64,000 bases of DNA from Viscum album (GCA_963277665.1 OY728122.1:1980662883-1980726882); one strand, 5' to 3'; positions 25,600 to 38,838 are shown, counted from the stretch's first letter. The notes: generated from the sequence alone by a model not told the origin. Translations and numbers: made by a program.

Positions 25600-26490
25600 T
25601 TTTAAAATCATGATAATTTTCTCAAAATAGGCGATAATATCTAGTTATCCCTAGGAAGATATATATATCAATAAAAGATATCAGCCTCAACCATTCCTCA
25701 ATTTATTTTGTTTTGGAAGGACCATAGATATCCAATTACTCGTGATGATATGTCACAATAATGAGACTTACATCATTCTGAACTCACACTTGCAGTACAT
25801 TGTGACAAATTTATCCATTTTTCAAGGTCTCTAGTACAATGCATTGATGTTCCTCATGATCAACCATGGTGTTGGAGTATATTATAATATCATCAATAGA
25901 TACTAAGAAAATTTGTTGTGGTAATCTATAAAGAATCTATTGATCAAGTCTGCGATGATTGATGGAGCATTAGTGAGTCCAAAAGCCATTAATATGAAAT
26001 CATAGTTCCCATACCTTGTAAAAAACTGTTTTTGGGGAAGTCATCCTTCTTCACCATTACATGGTAATATACTGACAGTAGATCCACATTCGAAAGGAAT
26101 TTTGGTCCACGTAGCTAATCGAATAAAAAATCAATTCATGGAAAATGATACTTTTTCTTTATAATGTTTTTTTGATCGCATGATAATCAATGAAAAGCTG
26201 CATTGACCTATCCTTATTATTAACAAAGTGGACTAGTTCCCCCAATGGTGAAGCACATGGGAATATGAACCATTTTTCAAGATTATCTTGTAGTTGTTTC
26301 ATTGGCTCTTTAATATCCAGAACAACCATTCTATATAAATTATTGGATTTTGGAAATACCCTAGGTATAAGATCAATCGAGAATTTAACATATCTTTTAG
26401 GTGGAAGACCAGATAATTCCTTGGGAAACACATAAGTGAATTCCCTAACAATACAAATGTATTAGAGGATAGATTGTTCCATAGACTCAA
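25600..26490 (-). pseudogene. Ty3/gypsy reverse transcriptase (Y)
   Basis: The minus-strand open stretch at 26159-26431 reads FPKELSGLPPKRYVKFSIDL, then LYRMVVLDIKEPMKQL, IFPCASPLGELVHFV and SMQLFIDYHAIKKTL. This matches the family FP.ELPGLPP.REVEFSIDL...YRM...ELKEL..QL...GFIRPS.SPWGAPVLFVKKKDGS.R.CIDYR.LNK. It continues TRYGNYDFILMAFGLTNAP near 26000 and VSIDDIIIYS at 25876-25905. The catalytic F.DD box therefore survives as SIDD. Frameshifts and stops break the protein between these blocks. Confidence 0.9.
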
Positions 26491-26519
26491 TCATTTTTTT
26501 AATATATGTGTGGTTATAC

Positions 26520-26900
26520 AAAAGTAATATCCACACTTGAGATGATGGTGCTAAAGAAGATTCATCCTTATCCTTTCACTTGTATAGAATCACAGGTCGA
26601 TTATCCAAATGGAGAGTGATTTTCCTATCGTGACAATTTATGTTGTCTCTATATAGGGAAAGCCAACACATTCCAGGAATTTCATCAAATTTAATCGAGG
26701 GATATATGATGTGGTTCTCCAATAAGATCGATCCAAAAATTTTGATTGGGAAGGAGTTATATTCATGGGTGTAATAATTTCCCTGTTTACCATTTTAACT
26801 GGAATATCTACTTACATTCATTATGGTGATGTTTGTATTGTTCAAATAAACATTTGAAATATAAATGAATACATAGAACCAGAATCAAAAAGTACATTTT
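26520..26900 (-). pseudogene. Ty3/gypsy aspartic protease (Y)
   Basis: At about 26575-26705 the minus strand reads IKFDEIPGMCWLSLY, then DNINCHDRKITLHL and DNRPVILYK, matching family FDVILGMDWLS.H.A.IDC....V.FH.P......F. The aspartate of GMDW is a cysteine here, and VIL is EIP. Just right of it (about 26820-26890) lies the more decayed N-terminal half, where the DSG box should be. It directly precedes RT on the minus strand, as normal. Confidence 0.75.
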
Positions 26901-27099
26901 CTATTCTCTAATGAATAACCACCGTACCTATCACCACTTCGGTGTCAGGATTATCTTAGGCAGTAGTGATGGAAGGAGATCTCTCTTTCTACCTTAGAGG
27001 TTGTTGGTTTCCTAAAAGACGTTTGGCTTTGGGAACTGGCACATAATGACCCTTGGTTCTTTTTAGTTTTAGAAATAAACAATGTATTGAGGATTGAAT

Positions 27100-28100
27100 G
27101 GAACATTCCTTTCTCTATCTAAGTAGCAAGTTTTTATTTTTGGTAATTTCTAGCCAGGTTCCCTTCCTTACAACACATAATGAATTTTCCTCCCCTTTAG
27201 TAAATTTTTAGTGTTCTTCATTCTGAACATTTTACAAGTGGGGTGATAGATTTTTAAGCACTATTGGATTTATCCATCAGACTACTAGAATCAAAGTCCA
27301 CTTTTCGATTCGTATCCCCAAGATACCCATGAGGTTCTTTGATCTCCATATCGACTTTGAGGGAACATTGTCCAATATCCTCATAGATGTAAAACTCATA
27401 GATCACTAGAGATTTATATAAGCTACGTTTCATCCCCCAAAGAAGAGGTTGACCTTGTATTTGGGGGTCACGAAAAAACCAGAGGTGTCTGGTGCATGTC
27501 TGGTTATGTTTTCCTCATACTCCCCAGTAGATTCAACATCCTTTTTTCATGACTGCATGGAAATATCATTCCATCATAATATGGAGGGTGTGGATAAAAT
27601 ATTTATCAAAAAATAATTTCCATAAATCATTCCATCCCATCCCCACGATCTCTTCCTCATGCTTCATATATTTTTTATCAATGTACACCATTGGTTTTCT
27701 TCACCCTCCATACGATAAGAATCCAAAAGAATATTCTCTTGTTCTGAAATTTGATGTACGGAGAAGATATTACCAATGAAGTTGATCAATTTTTCAGCGA
27801 TTGAGGGATCAGACGATCCAATGAATGTCGGAAGCCTTTTGTCTTATGAATCTCATTATTGCGACACCTTCATTATTTATGGGGGGGGGTGGTTACATTC
27901 ATATTGACCTAGTTTTATATTAAAAACAAGAGTTGACTGATAGAGTATCTTGAAAATGTTTGCGACTCCCACTCCCATCAGATAGGGCATCTGATTTGAG
28001 TAGTCATCACATTGATCTTCGCATCGGTTGCTAGCCTAATTCCTCCTATTGCTGCCATTGGCTAGAATAAAAGGAAAATTAGTGGTACTTATTTTAAACT
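27100..28100 (-). pseudogene. Ty3/gypsy gag with zinc knuckle (Y)
   Basis: Around 27600-27700 the minus strand reads RMEGEENQW, then GMGWNDLWKLFFDKYF, matching the Gag core (family L.G.A..WW, W..F...F...YFP). Further left at about 27130-27175 FIMCCKEGNLARNY stands for the CX2CX4HX4C zinc knuckle (family CY.CG..GH.AR.C), with the histidine and last cysteine lost. Several frameshifts separate the blocks. A run of nine G occurs at 27881-27889 within the gag region. The opposite-strand open stretch at 27549-27779 is a shadow of this gene. Confidence 0.7.
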
Positions 28101-28598
28101 AATAAAATCATAAATGATAATACAATGAAAAAAGGGATAGCTTATAAATTACATTTAAATCCTTATCCAATGAATTTCTAAGTTTCGATATATGTTATCC
28201 ATAATCTACTTCCTAAAATATATACTTAGGGGAAAGTTTTGTACCCTAAATAATGGTTTTTACTAATATTATGAATTCACCAAATAATATCCAATTGGAG
28301 TGTCAAACTAAGTGTGAATAAAGGGCTATTATCATCAACATGTTCCCATTCGAGTCTTGCTCAATGTGGGGTTTTTAGGTTTTAACCCTAGATATATTTG
28401 TGCCAGAGCCACCTCTACATGTTCGTATCTAGAAAGGGATGTATTTTCATGATAAAACACTTCCTATATAATCATAAAAATTTAGGTATTATTCTTATAT
28501 AAATAGTCTTATCATTAATTATTTCAAAATATTTTTCTAATCCTAATCCCAAAAATAAATCTTCATGTCCTCTAATTCCAACTATAACGAAACTTTTC
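28101..28598 (-). other. Leader and PBS region of element Y
   Basis: About 500 bp between gag and the 5' LTR. The PBS should abut 28598 on its left. The bases there only weakly recall the complement of TGGTATCAGAGC, so I do not mark an exact site. No coding sequence was recognised. Confidence 0.5.
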
Positions 28599-31417
28599 TT
28601 CATTGAACTGTCAAACATGATTTATTAAATAAAAATGAAGTTAATAAAAATCATAATATAGAGAATTTTAGTGCCTTTAGGTTTTTATAACCTTACATGA
28701 CAAATTAAAGCATAACGTACACATCATTAATGAAAACTTATTTTATATGACCAAAACATTAATTCGTACTTAGCATTGCATGAGATAATCTGAGGACATA
28801 TATACGAAAAAGGTGAGCTATAAAGAACAGTAAGGGAGTGAAAAAGTGATAAAATTAATAATTAAATAAATTTTATGAAATTATAATATCAATGGAGAAT
28901 ATGATTAATATGAACATAAAGCTAAGATATTACATGATTATCATAACATGGAATTATGGAAACAACTTAAAACACTCCATCATTAACATAAAGGAATCTG
29001 GTATACCCCTATCCCAACATGATGGAAAAATATTGTATAAAGGAATCATGTAAAACCTTATCACTACATTATGGTTCATGGTTCAAAACATTAACCAATG
29101 CATTGGAGTGTTATCAGTTTACACCCTTCAAAATCATTTAAATATCATTCTTAAGTGTGCCACATAGATAACATAACATGGATTCATTCAACATCAGTAT
29201 TTATTCCATGATCTAGGAATGTGGAATTAATATGTGTAAGAAATAAATTTATATGTATATGTACATAGTAGTGAATAAACATGATAAATTAATGGTTATG
29301 GTATTAACTACATGATGATTTTGGCATGTAAAATCGCAGTGAATTTTTAGCAGCATAACAATGTAATGCAGAAATTCATAAATTTGGTGGATGAGAGAGT
29401 AAGGGGTATCTACAAATTTATACATTTAATGGACAGTATTGGGATCATGATACAAAATATCCCAACATGTGAAATGTAATTTACATACATAATAGAAATG
29501 AGATGCTTGAATGGAAAATAGAAGAGAGAAATCCCTTATGGAATTTTGACATTGTAACAGGTGGGATTGAAGGACCATATGGGGGATTAATTGGAGTTAA
29601 AATAAGATACATTCATTTATATATAAAATTTATAGTAACGAGTTATGTATTAACATTGTAAAAATCATGTAATTTGAAATTATAAGGCATGACAGAAAAA
29701 AGGCTCTTCAAGAAAATGGAGAGAGGATGATCCCTTACGAAAATTCAGCATGGTTATTGGTGTACATAGGGGTTCATAAGAGGGGTAAATGAGAGTGAAA
29801 GGGTAATATCAATATTTAAAAATAAAATGGGAAGTAATTATTATATTTAATAACATATACCAGAAAATAAATACATGAAATTAAATTATAGAACATGAAA
29901 ATAATGCTTGATAAAAGAGGAGGGTGGAAGATCCATTACAGAGATGCGTGATCCCAAAGATTTTGTATAGGATTATTGGGTGCTTGGCTGAGACTTTGGA
30001 GGACATTAGGGAGTAAGGGGAAGAGGTTGGAAGAACATCAAAGATTATTAATGAAGAGTAATTGGTTCATGGGTGGGTTTGCTCAGGAATAATGGGGGAA
30101 TTATTTTTTATTCGGATTTTGGACCCTATACATAAAAATATTCAGACCCACAAACCATCCCATGATTTTTTCCAAATATGTATGGGAAAGGTTATTTGTA
30201 TAAATTATGTTTAAATTCTTGGGGAAGAATATGTTAAAATATTTCCCTTTCATATGTGGAAGTGAGTCATACATTCAAGGAAAGGATTTTGAAATCTTAA
30301 AATATTTTATATGTCATCGAAGATTCACTATGTCTTTATAAAATAAATCTAATAAACCTAAAATTATGTTATTTTAAATGAAAAAATATATATTCTAAAT
30401 ATACATTTTATATTATTTTATTAAATCACTATTGGGTAATTTATGATGTCTTAAAACACATTATATATTTATAATGTACTTAATGTTTCCTATAAAATTC
30501 AACTATCTCATTAAATTTCTGAAAAAATCACCATTGGATAAATTCAATTCCTTGATTCAAAAATTAATATTCATTTTATCTAGTTAATTTACTAAATATT
30601 TTTATATCACTTTTTAAATAAAAATCGACATTTATTGAAAATTGATGCGTTATGATAAAAATAGTTATAAAACTTTAATGAAAACTACAATTGACATTAT
30701 AGAAATTATACGATAATTTATATTTAATAAAAGCAATATAATAATAATATTTTATTAAAAATTTATTTAATTCAGAAATCTATTAATTCGTCGAAATATA
30801 TATTCTTAATCAAATTTGAATATTAATCAAAAATGTTGTTTGTGCTTTAAAAATAATTTACAAAGTAACAATAATATTATGAAAGTATTTTCATTATTCT
30901 ATAAAAAATAATATACATAATAGTATTTCTATGTTCTAGTTACATATCCCTTAATTACACCATAATACTCCCTAAGAGTATGGTGTGTGATGGTGGTACT
31001 TTCAGGGGGTCTTTCGGTGAACATAGTTTGGGTTGGAATATTGATGAGCTTGAAATTATGTCATAAATGGTTTCGCTTATTCTTAATTTGTTTGATTAAA
31101 GATGGGGACTGGTATGGTTCAATGCCCAGAAATGATATCTCCCTATAATGCTCTGATAAATATCTTTATAGGGTACTATCCTACAGTTTGAGGCCATCAC
31201 TTCCTTTGTCTATATCCAAATGATTTGTTAAAACTCAACATTTATACTAGTCATGTGATAACTATTCCAAGGTTATATTATCAATTGTAAGGCTATGTAA
31301 TAGTCATTTAAATCCAATTGGATATTATAATTCAAAATGAGTTAATTTTTTTCTTTATCCATAATAAATTTAATTAAAAGAAAATGAATTTTATTCATTA
31401 ATGTTTGGTTTGTTACA
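28599..31417 (-). repeat. 5' LTR of element Y (2819 bp)
   Basis: On the minus strand it starts TGTAACAAACCAAAC at 31417, next to the AAAAG duplication. It is collinear with the left LTR over its whole length, for example TGGAATTATG with AACAACTTAAAACA at 21060 and 28970, and ACCATCCCATG at 22262 and 30164. The copies differ at many positions and by small indels, so the insertion is old. The left edge is judged by where similarity to the other LTR stops. Confidence 0.8.
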
Positions 31418-31422
31418 AAAAG
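31418..31422. repeat. Target site duplication of Y, right copy (AAAAG)
   Basis: Exact repeat of 20690-20694. Removing Y and one copy joins the X internal region to a short PBS-like stretch in front of the right X LTR. Confidence 0.75.
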
Positions 31423-31438
31423 TATCATTAAAAATGGA

Positions 31439-32316
31439 TGGAAATAAAAAATTGAGATATATTAAGAAATAAATTTTAATAAATCTTCGATAATGGGGTC
31501 TGGAAAATGACATAATGGTTTTATAATGAAAAATTAGAGTAAAAGATATATAATTTTATTTTGAAATAATTTATAACATTTTAGAACATTTTGAAATACC
31601 CTTATTTAAAACCCACATATTGAATGGTTTATAATATTTTCCTTTTTAAAATATGTAAATAATACAATGAGAACTATATGAAATAATAAACATTCGAGTT
31701 CCTTAAAGAACATTAACATTGGATGTAAGGAAAATATGGACATGTATGAAAACATCCTTATGAAAGAATTATAGTTAGTCATACCAATTTCAATAAATTA
31801 TTTTATAATGCATTTCATTTGGAAATATGATAGAGAGGAATATAAGAAACATACCCAAAGAAGAAGAGAATATATAATTGATTAAATGAATTTTAAGAAT
31901 AAATGGGTCTTAGAAGTTCAAAACCGTATAGGTAATTTATGTCCAAGGAGAGTGAATATGAACATAGAAAACATTTATAGATGATGTAAATTTTTAATCT
32001 AAACCACCAGAATGAAAGATAAATTTAAATTAATGGAATGATACCATGAATGAAACTGAATTTGTGTGAAATTAATGAAATAAATACAATATACAACCTA
32101 TAAACAAAATTAGGTGGGAAATAAAACTATATCTCAAATAATTTAATTTGATACAATAAACACATAACATATTTAAATTTATGATAAAAAATCTGACAAA
32201 GAAATAATATATAACAGAAAAATGAATATCATGAAATATAATATAATTATGATACAAAATAATATATTTTTTATATGTAAAACCTCTAGATTTTATAAAA
32301 TAAAAATAAGTTTGAT
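31439..32316 (-). repeat. 5' LTR of element X, first part
   Basis: Collinear with 14785 to about 15570 of the left X LTR (for example CTGGAAAATGACATAATGG at 31500 and the GAAATACCC stretch at about 31591). The match stops where the gag-only element begins and resumes at 42848. The open stretch at 32072-32353 minus crosses this junction and is taken as chance. Just left of 31439, AAGTATCATT on the plus strand could be the decayed complement of a PBS. Confidence 0.6.
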
Positions 32317-33401
32317 TGTGTGTTCGACACACAACACTGATCCTAAAAATCACTGGAATTGTATAAATATTATAACATAGTTGTTAAATATAAATGTATA
32401 AATTGTATTAAATAATTATTGAAACATATATACAAACTTCTTAACAAAAAAATAATTAACAATTTCTTAGTAAATAATCAATCAATATTTAGTAAAGTAA
32501 ATTTAGTCATTGAAAATGTAGTTTTTTAAAATTAATTTTAATTTATTTTTTGATAAAATATTAGATTTATATTTATTACATTTAATTTTTTTCATAATAT
32601 TGAAATCATTTTTTAATGTCGAATATCAAAATTAAATGAGGGAAACTTTTTGAATTTTTTAAAATATATTTATTTCTAATTAAATAGTAAAAAATAAATT
32701 TTTTGTAAAAAGGGATTTATTTCCAATAAATTAAGTAATTTATTTGTCCCATTTAATTATATTTAAATCATAATTACTTTTTATTTTAGTATATATTTAA
32801 TTTTCGGGTTAAAAAAGTATTTTTCAAAAATTTATTTTAATGTGAATGATGTTCATTCATTGTAGTTAATAAAAATAATAAATGATGAGGTATTGATTAA
32901 ATATAATTTTGGGATTAAATATAAATAAATATCAATTTATACTCATAGAATTATTGTTATTAACCATATATTTAATATAATATCATTGTTTTCTTGAAAA
33001 ATACAATACCTAAAATCCTGCATTACTTTCGTACATGGAGGTTTAATTTTAAATTATAATTTTCCAATTCTTTGAATTTAATTTAGTAAAATGGATCTCC
33101 TATTTTAAATAATAATAATCTATAATATATTATTTGAGGAAATTATTTTTTTACCATAATTAATATTCAAAAAAGTAAAAATCATTTACAACAGTTAAGG
33201 AAAAAATGGTTTTGTTGGGGGTTAAAATAACAAGATAAGTGTTAAAATTACATAAAAATTAATTAAATATAATATATGGATATATTTAAAACTTATAATT
33301 TCTATGAATCTATAGTGGTATATGTTAGTGCCTTGTGTTAGCTGAAGACGTTGTTACAAAATTTTGTTTTTTAAAACTAAAAGTGTGCCACTAACATCAC
33401 T

Positions 33402-33410
33402 TATAAAAGG
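33402..33410 (+). promoter_or_regulatory. TATA box in 5' LTR of the gag-only element
   Basis: TATAAAAGG in the context CACTAACATCACT-TATAAAAGG-CCACAC. The same block, with a few changes, is in the other LTR at 39997. Conservation between copies and the strong TATA match support plus-strand transcription. Confidence 0.6.
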
Positions 33411-33914
33411 CCACACCTCACCTTTCCTAATTACAACATAAAATAAAGTTGGATCAAATAATACCAATCCAAATATATTCCTCACTTTCCTCCGAAAATC
33501 CCAGATGACACTTTTTGATCATAAATATATTTGATGAATGATATTGGTGCTTACCAATGGCAGTTTTCAGAGGAAGTGGTTTCCTGATTAACCAAGGTTC
33601 TTTATTTGTTTTCTTCTACCAACTCCATAAAATATTATCAGATTATTATTATATTATAAAAAATTATATAACAAATACTTATATGTTTTTATGTTAATTT
33701 AATAAAATAAATTCATATCTTATTCCATCAAATGCGACATACAATTATCATTCATGTGAAAGATAGACTCCTACCTTGTGAATCAATGCTATTCAATTTT
33801 CATCATCACATCTCATTGATGATTATAATGATTGATTTAAAGCATATATATGATATTTTTATCATATTTATTCTTATTAATTTATGATATCACAAATTAT
33901 TTAATACTTTTCAT

Positions 33915-34190
33915 TTCTTTGGGGGTACCATAATGTCACTCGTTTTTACGACAGACTTCCGTCCCATGAAGGGATGCAATTTTTTTTATATAAAAATATA
34001 AATGGAAGTTAATAAGTATAATTTTAATGAATATATGTCATATAAATTAATTAATAATTACTTTCAAGTTATATTTATCATTCCTAAAATAAAATATATA
34101 ACTTTCTTTCTGACACTGATATATTGTAATGTTGTTAGTGTACATGTGGACTACCACCTCCACCATGTGAAGTAATTCATTTTTTTCATC
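33915..34190 (+). repeat. Diverged sub-repeats of about 200 bp within the LTR
   Basis: Blocks at about 33930 (ACGACAGACTTCCGTCCCATG) and 34130 (ATGTGGACTACCACCTCCACC) look like diverged copies of one sequence, each followed by a T-rich stretch. The same pair occurs about 200 bp apart in the 3' LTR (40515 and 40720). Weaker copies may follow. The similarity was judged by eye. Confidence 0.35.
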
Positions 34191-35447
34191 ACCAGAACAC
34201 ATTGATGATATATATAATTATATTTAATAAAATAAAATATTATTTATTTTATTATTATCATTCTATAATGATAAAATATTTCTTATTTTATTACCATTAT
34301 GAACATTTAAAAATGAAAATTTTACTTAGGCTTATATATGACCAATTCTCTCCATGATTATAATGATGTTTATATTTCACACCATATTTTATTATTGGTT
34401 TTATATATTATAATTGATTTATTAATACAAATATTATTTAATCATTAATATTATGAGTATATTTATTAATAACCACATTGACCTATATTCAACGAAAAAA
34501 AGTAAATTTTGACACATAAGCCAAATATCGGCGAAACACCCAACAAAAATATACTTGTGTAATTGTACATAACTCTATAATAAGTGAAATAAAATGTATA
34601 ATAAAATAAAAAATAGTTCCCAAAAAAATAAATAATTTACATATTTATACTATTTATGAATTTAATTAATGTACGTGACATTTTAGACTCATGGTAGGGG
34701 TCTTTATCTCAATTTCCTTTCTTTGGGGAATATTTTGATTCTATACAACTATATCAATATATACTATTTATACACATACCAATTTAATTTTAATATCATG
34801 AATATCTATATTATCATGATATTTCATGTTTTCTTAAAAAATTGTTAACGTGGCTTATAATTCAAGTGTTTCATATGTTATAATGAACTATTATTTTAAA
34901 CCTAATATTTTAAAGGCTTGCTTAAAAATATATAGCTTCCATGTTCTAATTTTGAAAACAATTTGATGAGTTATTTTATATGAAAATAAAATACTTATAA
35001 ATTAAATTTTATGTATCTTTTTTACTTTATTACAATGGATTTGAAAATTAATATGTTTTAAATGTTTTATATGGATTTTTTTTGGAGAAAAACAAAAAAA
35101 TGTTCTATTTTTATCATATATCATTTCAAATTCTTTTCCACTACTGTAAAAATTATTTTATGTTTTTAATAAATAAAAATATTTTATTTTTTATTCAATG
35201 AAAAACACTATTCATATTTTTTGGGTATTTTTATTGAAAAATGGTTTAAAAAGTAATTTGTTATTAAAAATGGTATTTTAATAGAATATAGAATTTTAGT
35301 ATTGAAAAAATGTGTTTTAAACAAACAGATATTTTGATATATGAAAAGTTTATTCATAAAGGATAAAGCGTTTTTCAAATGGTTTTATGATTAAATGGAT
35401 CAATAACAAAATTTTTTACTCTTTTTATGGTACTTGATCAGTTTTTG

Positions 35448-35715
35448 AAAAACTTGTGGGCCCAATACAACTTATATGTTTGGTTGATCCCCATTAAAGA
35501 TCATGGGAGAGCATGATATATCATATAGGAGGGGTTGTGCCCCATTATATCTCATGAGGTGTCATGATATTTCTTATATAATGGTCTGAGCCCCATTATA
35601 ATACATGAAAAATTGATGAGACTGATATAGCATATATGATTGGTTGAGCCCCATTATAGCTAACATGTGATCCCAATATAGCTGCTTATATGATGGGTGA
35701 GCCCCATTATTAATC
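35448..35715 (+). repeat. Tandem array of about 52-bp units in the 5' LTR
   Basis: The core GAGCCCCATTATA occurs five times, at about 35487, 35538, 35589, 35647 and 35700, each followed by a CAT(G)..GAT/ATATAGC segment and TATATGATGGGT. The array is interrupted by point changes. It is present in both LTRs of this element but not in the related LTR of W. Confidence 0.7.
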
Positions 35716-36308
35716 ATTAATGAATTAGGCAATGAATATATTAGAATACATCAATATGGTTTTTTCAATTAAAATGGTTTGGAAAAGTGTTTATGAATAC
35801 GATGCTCTATGTTACCAAAAATTGGTTTTAATGGTTTACAATAGGTTTTATGGTTTTATTTGATAAAAAATGTGTTTTATTTTCATTATAATGATTTATA
35901 TTTCATACTCTATAAGAATAATGATGAAAATGGTAAAAATTACATGGGTTTTCATGTTTTAACTAGACAATCATTTTTTATTCTTTAAGGTCCTTACTAA
36001 TATTTTTTAGCTCATCACATGTTTTAAAAAATCACAGGGATTAAGCATTTGTAAGGGAAAGGATGACATGTTGTTGAATGTTTTGAAGATATACCATTAA
36101 TATAATTAATGAATGATTTTAAATGTTTTATATTATAATAATATTGATACTAATTTAATGTTCTCACTTTTTATTATATAGATTTATAATTTATGAGTTC
36201 TGACCAAGTTCTTTAAATCTATAATCATGAAAAGATTCTCAAAGTTAAATAAAGTTAATTATATTCTAAAAATCATTGTTATATTATTTTATAAATATAG
36301 TTTTTATT

Positions 36309-36320
36309 TTTTATCATAGA
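36309..36320 (+). other. Degraded PBS of the gag-only element
   Basis: TTTTATCATAGA matches TGGTATCAGAGC at 8 of 12 positions and lies directly after the LTR end, where a PBS should be. Confidence 0.4.
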
Positions 36321-36859
36321 ATTATTTATAAGATGTTAAAATATAGGATAATATTAACAACATTACCATGAATGTTTTTACAATATACTCTATTTGGAAT
36401 TATATAATATTTTAGCATTACCGTGTTTATTCAACGTATCAATTGTTTTTCAGAATGATTTTCAAAAAATGAAATATGTAAGGTGTAGTTGTAAGGAACC
36501 TAGAGTAAAATACCCTTCCAAATTATCATCTTGGGATTGTTGGAATTTAAATAGAATAACTTTTTATATTGATGGATCTATTTACACAAGCTATTAATAT
36601 TAGTGGTTTCTTTGTTAGAGAGTAACCTGATATACCATGAAGTTATATGTCTATAGCAGATAAAATCACGAGGAAACACACCTGATTATGATGAAGATCA
36701 TATGAACATGTGGTAGAGAAAGAAAACATTAATTACATGGAGAGGATATTTGAATTTATGAGATGCTAATAATATAAAGAGATTACCCATTACATGTATC
36801 ATTTTCAATTTAATTTGTTCGATGGTGGTCCTTGCTTAATAATAGTATATAGAAGAATT

Positions 36860-37310
36860 ATCTTTATTACATTTAATGAGAATAAATAAAGAATAAATTC
36901 ATTGAGAAACATTTCCCCTCCTTTTATTTTAGGATAGAGACACAGTTCTTTTAAATAAGGTAAAAGGAGAAAGATTAAGTGGTCAAATATGATGAAAATA
37001 CAAAAAGATTTGATATGTATGTGAAAAATTATATTCAGGACACTTATAGTAAAATAAATCAATTTTTATATTATTAAAACAATTTTTATGAAGAGAATTG
37101 TCTACATTGGATTTTAGATGTTTTAAGAATATTTGTTTTGTGCTGTGATTGTTGAGTTTGAGATTTTTTATACTTATTTTATAATAGATGACAGAGTACG
37201 AAAGGGTGAAGGAAGAGATAAATGTATAAGAAACCATCAAATATTTCCGTAGGTAAGCCCAAAAATTATTCATAGTGTGGTAAAAAACATTTTTTTTTGA
37301 ATTTATCGCA
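36860..37310 (+). pseudogene. Gag core and zinc-knuckle remnant of the gag-only element
   Basis: From 36898 one plus-strand frame reads FIEKHFPSFYFRIETQFF, three stops within about 12 codons, then VVKYDENTKRFDM. This fits the Gag core (family FIEKYFP...R..K..EFL.L.QG..SVAEYE.KF..L.RY) with no frameshift over about 40 codons. Near 37270 CGKKHFF resembles the second half of a CCHC knuckle. The distance from PBS to Gag core is close to that in W. The open stretch just before it (36394-36597 plus) may be the N-terminal part but is not recognisable. Opposite-strand open stretches at 36805-37062 and 36983-37273 are shadows. Confidence 0.6.
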
Positions 37311-38838
37311 TGATCTGAAAAGTTTTACCAATTTGGAATTATTGGTCACAATGTTTATATCTTTAATGTAAATATTATTGAACAACAAAATAATAATTTA
37401 ATAAATAACCAAACAATTGTAATATTTTATATCTTAAATGAGATTTCACAATATTCTAACTCATTTCATAATATTCTTAATCTTGTTAGAAATCATCATC
37501 ATAAAAACTATTAAAATTTTGAAAATCATTTTCTACAACTACAATCATTGTTGGGGAGTCTGATTGTGTGATGGAATCTCCCAGGACCTTGGTATTTTTC
37601 AAATTTTAATCATATGTTTAATGTTTTTGAAACTCATTTTAAGGTTTAATTTAATGATATATAAATGAAATTAATGATATTTTGGGAGATGTTTTGTTAG
37701 GTTTATTTATATGTATCGAATTATATAAACTTGATATATGACTTTAATTTGTTTGTGTTTGTTTTTTAATGTATTGAAAGCATTTATGGTTCATGTAATC
37801 ATTGATGATTAATGATATTTTTAGTTATGTTAGTGATATTAATGAGGACATTATTTGTAAGGTATTATATTAAAAATGACACCTTAAATATCAAGAGAGA
37901 ACCCATTAAACCAAAATCAAAAGTCAACATGGGGGCAACACCTACCACTAAAATAATTTATTTCTTGTTTATTATGAAATAATTAATTTAAATTAAAAAA
38001 TTTGAAATATAATGACAAATTTGATGTGTGATACATATTTTTTATCATATATAAAACCCCATGATTTTGATGTGAATTTTTTATTTTCCAAATAATTTGT
38101 TTCATAAGAGAATCACAATAATGTTGTGAAATATCATGCCTTATGGTAAGAATTTGGTTATTGTTACTTTATAGACATATGATGTATATATGGTTATCCT
38201 TTTGGGTGTTATGTTATCCCATTTATTTTTATTTTATTACGTCGTACATGAAAAAATCATCTTGGATTCTCATTATTGGAAAAAAGACGAGAGTTTGGTG
38301 GAAATTGATTAATTTTATTAATTCAAAAAAACATGTAAGTATATTAAATTATGGTTTCAATTGTGATGATAAAATATTTCCTCAAGTATAAGATAATGAT
38401 TTTATAATAAAATTTCTGTTCTATTACATTCACTTTTTATGATTCAAACGGTATTTTAACTCATCAAATATTTATGGTTTTTAGTCCCTTAACTTCATAT
38501 TGATCATTCAATTTATTATGATCAATTATCTAAACTAATATCAATTATTTGTTGTACATTACATTTTTTTCCTGTCCAAATCATTACATCCCAATAATTA
38601 ACTCCTACTCATAAATAATGTTATGTGTCATTACATATGACCTCCATACATCATTTTCACTATTTTCAGAATGATTCTTTATTTACGACTTTTTTATTCA
38701 AGTTTCTAAAATAGTTACTTTCAAATTTCAAACCATTGAATACTATTATATTGGTAAAATTTTGAGGTGGAAATTTATTAATGGTGTGGATGAAGTAACA
38801 CAACATGATTTAAAAAAATAATCAAATGTTTTACAGAT
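37311..38838 (+). other. Rest of internal region of the gag-only element
   Basis: About 1.5 kb between the knuckle remnant and the 3' LTR. No protease, RT or integrase motif was found. The open stretch at 38143-38391 (82 codons, rich in hydrophobic residues) is not recognisable. No clear polypurine tract precedes 38839. Confidence 0.5.

Larger units (their letters stand above)
20695..31417 (-). mobile_element. Element Y: complete chromodomain Ty3/gypsy retrotransposon (chromovirus), 10.7 kb, inactive
   Basis: Both LTRs (2827 and 2819 bp), the polypurine tract, an exact 5-bp target duplication and all major domains are visible. On the minus strand they run gag, protease, RT, RNase H, integrase, chromodomain. 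The C-terminal chromodomain after integrase places it among plant chromoviruses, probably the Tekay/Del clade. All reading frames contain stops and shifts. It is inserted in element X, very close to X's right LTR, perhaps in its primer-binding site. Confidence 0.9.
32317..36306 (+). repeat. 5' LTR of the gag-only element (3990 bp)
   Basis: It starts TGTGTGTTCGACACACAAC and is collinear with 38839-42847: CAGTTAAGGAAAAAATGG (33196) with CATTTAAGGTAAGAATGG (39782), the TATA block (33400) with 39995, CTACCACCTCCACC (34150) with 40738, and the short-unit array (35448) with 41995. The spacing between the copies is a steady 6.53-6.60 kb. Similarity stops at about 36306, just before a PBS-like site. 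Confidence 0.7.

Noticed and set aside
26190..26435. Plus-strand open stretch of 81 codons
   Set aside because: Opposite-strand shadow of the Y reverse transcriptase, which matches its family far better.
32072..32353. 93-codon minus-strand open stretch
   Set aside because: It crosses the junction between the X LTR and the inserted gag-only element, so it cannot be an original gene.
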